Translations under genes and position numbers: made by a program
From: Aquitalea aquatilis
GTDB taxonomy: Bacteria > Pseudomonadota > Gammaproteobacteria > Burkholderiales > Chromobacteriaceae
Assembly: GCF_005155025.1 (NCBI RefSeq)
Contig: NZ_CP039731.1
Coordinates: 558,001 to 622,000, forward strand
DNA length: 64,000 bases
Direction: 5' to 3'
The notes under the pieces: generated by a model
Told to the model about the DNA's origin: nothing
What the model saw: only the letters and a program-made list of their open reading frames with translations
The model's database searches: none
Shown here: positions 62,614-64,000 of the stretch, in pieces
Layout of the letters: every line of letters starts with the position of its first letter
Position numbering within the stretch: the first letter of the stretch is position 1

Positions 62614-63588
62614 TTAGTTTGCTGCGGAAGCCGGAGCGGCTTTCTTGGCAGCGTGCTTTTTAGCGTGATGCTTTTTAGCAGCGTGCTTCTTGGCCGGAGC
62701 GGAAGCGTCAGCAGCTTGGGCTTTCTGAGCGGAAGCTTCTACTTTCTTGGCAGCGTGCTTTTTAGCGTGGTGCTTTTTGGCAGCGTGCTTTTTAGCCGGA
62801 GCGGAAGCGTCAGCAGCTTGGGCTTTTTGAGCGGAAGCTTCTACTTTCTTGGCAGCATGCTTTTTAGCGTGGTGCTTTTTGGCAGCCTTTTTAGCCGGTG
62901 CGGAAGCGTCAGCAGCTTGAGCTTTTTGAGCGGAAGCGTCTACTTTCTTGGCAGCGTGCTTTTTAGCGTGGTGCTTTTTGGCAGCCTTTTTAGCCGGAGC
63001 GGAAGCGTCAGCAGCTTGAGCTTTTTGAGCGGAAGCGTCTACTTTCTTGGCAGCGTGCTTTTTAGCGTGGTGCTTTTTGGCAGCCTTTTTAGCCGGAGCG
63101 GAAGCGTCAGCAGCTTGGGCTTTCTGAGCAGAAGCGTCTACTTTCTTGGCAGCGTGCTTTTTGGCGTGGTGCTTTTTGGCAGCTTTTTTAGCCGGAGCGG
63201 AAGCGTCAGCAGCTTGGGCTTTCTGAGCGGAAGCGTCTACTTTCTTGGCAGCGTGCTTTTTAGCGTGGTGCTTTTTGGCAGCCTTTTTAGCCGGTGCGGA
63301 AGCGTCAGCAGCTTGGGCTTTCTGAGCGGAAGCGTCTACTTTCTTGGCAGCGTGCTTTTTAGCGTGGTGCTTTTTGGCAGCCTTTTTAGCCGGGGCGGAA
63401 GCGTCAGCAGCTTGGGCTTTCTGAGCAGAAGCTTCTACTTTCTTTTCGCCCTTCTTGGCGTGATGAATCTTGGCAGCTTTGGCTTTCGGTGCGGAAGCAG
63501 CCGGAGCAGAAGCGTTGGTGGCGGCGAAACCAGCAGCGGAGCTCAGACCGAAGGCGGCAGACAAAACGAGCAGGGTCAGTTTTTTCAT
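62614..63588 (-). CDS. exported Lys/His/Ala-rich tandem-repeat protein
   Basis: The 324-residue product begins with a clear signal peptide ([23 protein letters not shown]) and is otherwise repetitive. After a 27-residue linker there are eight tandem units of 33 residues (the last two are 34), each with V(D/E)[17 protein letters not shown] then a basic half with [12 protein letters not shown], and an 8-residue tail. The basic halves resemble histone H1/AlgP-type tails, but the signal peptide places it outside the cytoplasm. Possible roles are binding of DNA, polyphosphate, lipopolysaccharide or metal ions; none is shown. The upstream Met at 63633 was rejected because it lacks the signal peptide start. 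Confidence 0.85.
   Translation of the reverse strand: MKKLTLLVLSAAFGLSSAAGFAATNASAPAASAPKAKAAKIHHAKKGEKKVEASAQKAQAADASAPAKKAAKKHHAKKHAAKKVDASAQKAQAADASAPAKKAAKKHHAKKHAAKKVDASAQKAQAADASAPAKKAAKKHHAKKHAAKKVDASAQKAQAADASAPAKKAAKKHHAKKHAAKKVDASAQKAQAADASAPAKKAAKKHHAKKHAAKKVDASAQKAQAADASAPAKKAAKKHHAKKHAAKKVEASAQKAQAADASAPAKKHAAKKHHAKKHAAKKVEASAQKAQAADASAPAKKHAAKKHHAKKHAAKKAAPASAAN
62641..63438. repeat. eight tandem 99/102-bp coding repeats
   Basis: Six units of 99 bp and two of 102 bp (the two nearest 62641) run without a break within the repeat-protein gene. The units are nearly identical; the two longer ones carry an extra His codon in the PAKK(H)AAKK part. Such arrays change length by slippage or recombination. 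Confidence 0.95.
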
Positions 63589-63724
63589 GTTGCGTTCTCC
63601 AATATCAAGTGGGGAGTGTTCTTTCCGAGACACCGCAGCGGTGTTTCCATGAGTCGTATCCTAGCCCTGCCCGTCAAGCCCGTCTGTGAGTGCTATGTAA
63701 GCCCGTGTAACGCTAAGTACAAAA

Positions 63725-64000
63725 CTAGCGGTGCGTCACGGTGACGACCTGATAAACCCCGCCAAACAAGGTCTCCTTATGCCAGTCGAAGGCATCGGCT
63801 TCACTGGCGTAAGCAGAAATCTCGTTTTTCCACAGTGCTTCGGCAAAAGGCTCCAGCACGCGGTTGACCCATTTGAGCAACCAGCCGATCGGTTGCCAGG
63901 CTGCCGGCTTGTGATAATCGACAAACACCGCCTTGCCACCCTGGGGGACCTGCGACAGCATGTTGTCGACAATGCGATGCTTCAAATCATCCGGCACTTC
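63725..64000 (-). CDS. methyltransferase, C-terminal part; RquA-like (partial)
   Basis: The frame runs off the right edge of the window; 91 residues of the C-terminus are seen. EVPDDLKHRIV, GGKAVFVDYHKPAAWQPIGWL, VLEPFAEALWKNEI and the ending LFGGVYQVV fit class I SAM-dependent methyltransferases. The FVDYH...LEPFA..LW...FGG.YQ pattern recalls RquA, which converts ubiquinone to rhodoquinone. The catalytic N-terminal half is not visible, so a related UbiE-like enzyme remains possible. Confidence 0.6.
   Translation of the reverse strand, partial: EVPDDLKHRIVDNMLSQVPQGGKAVFVDYHKPAAWQPIGWLLKWVNRVLEPFAEALWKNEISAYASEADAFDWHKETLFGGVYQVVTVTHR

Noticed and set aside
62641-63438. Regular 99-bp repeats that could suggest a CRISPR array
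   Set aside because: The units are contiguous, lack unique spacers, and translate in frame as a repetitive protein with a signal peptide.
62653-63744. Long plus-strand frame of Ser/Phe/Leu repeats across the repeat gene
   Set aside because: It is antisense to the Lys/His/Ala repeat gene and arises from its biased codons; no start signals or family.

Overview
The window looks like a chromosomal segment of a betaproteobacterium of the family Chromobacteriaceae (Neisseriales; Chromobacterium, Aquitalea, Vogesella and relatives). The evidence is the high G+C coding bias, the block lolB-ispE-tRNA-Gln-prs-rplY-pth-ychF, a LuxR-type receptor that closely resembles CviR of Chromobacterium violaceum, and a paired bacterioferritin locus. 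Assignment below family level is not supported. There is no prophage, CRISPR array, intact insertion sequence or classical island; most of the window is core chromosome with small accessory pieces.

Layout. 1-3.1 kb: an exported DUF945 protein and an orphan Wzz-type chain-length protein. 3.2-10 kb, minus strand: a housekeeping block (ychF, pth, rplY, prs, tRNA-Gln, ispE, lolB, a TPR lipoprotein). 10-15.5 kb: mutM, a PlsC-type acyltransferase, apaH, rep and a diheme cytochrome c5. 15.6-21.7 kb: tRNA-Arg, a gene-free stretch, two bacterioferritin subunits and a BvgS-like hybrid kinase. 21.7-33.7 kb: a Nudix protein, then recC-recB and recD separated by a polyphosphate:AMP phosphotransferase gene and a periplasmic binding-protein gene. 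33.8-36.8 kb: SirB2, then ubiU-ubiV-ubiT for O2-independent ubiquinone synthesis behind an FNR-like promoter. 36.9-41.3 kb: a LysR regulator, a CviR-like LuxR without a neighbouring synthase, and a Sad-type aldehyde dehydrogenase. 41.3-45.7 kb: a tightly coupled operon (small membrane protein, solute symporter, GST, cupin, FAD-linked 2-hydroxyacid dehydrogenase). 45.8-51.6 kb: a TPR/glycosyltransferase-like protein, an amino-acid-type chemoreceptor and an acyl-CoA synthetase. 51.9-57.4 kb: a RegB/RegA redox pair and a PepSY-cytochrome b561-two-component operon with a PmrA/QseB-like box. 57.5-59.5 kb: a metallophosphoesterase and a glycosyltransferase that resemble the PlcP-Agt phospholipid-remodelling pair, preceded by a Pho-box-like array. 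59.6-64 kb: a degenerate stretch with a small ORF, a decarboxylating dehydrogenase, fpr, an exported Lys/His/Ala repeat protein and the C-terminal part of an RquA-like methyltransferase.

Themes. Several genes point to life across oxygen gradients (UbiUVT, RegBA, possible RquA, cytochromes, FNR-like boxes). Iron handling is represented by complementary heme-type and ferroxidase-type bacterioferritin subunits with Fur-like boxes nearby, and phosphate-dependent membrane remodelling by the PlcP/Agt-like pair. A dispersed repeat of about 110 bp with inverted ends occurs three times (34.2, 45.7 and 49.9 kb), always at gene 3' ends, and is the clearest structure not explained by ordinary annotation.
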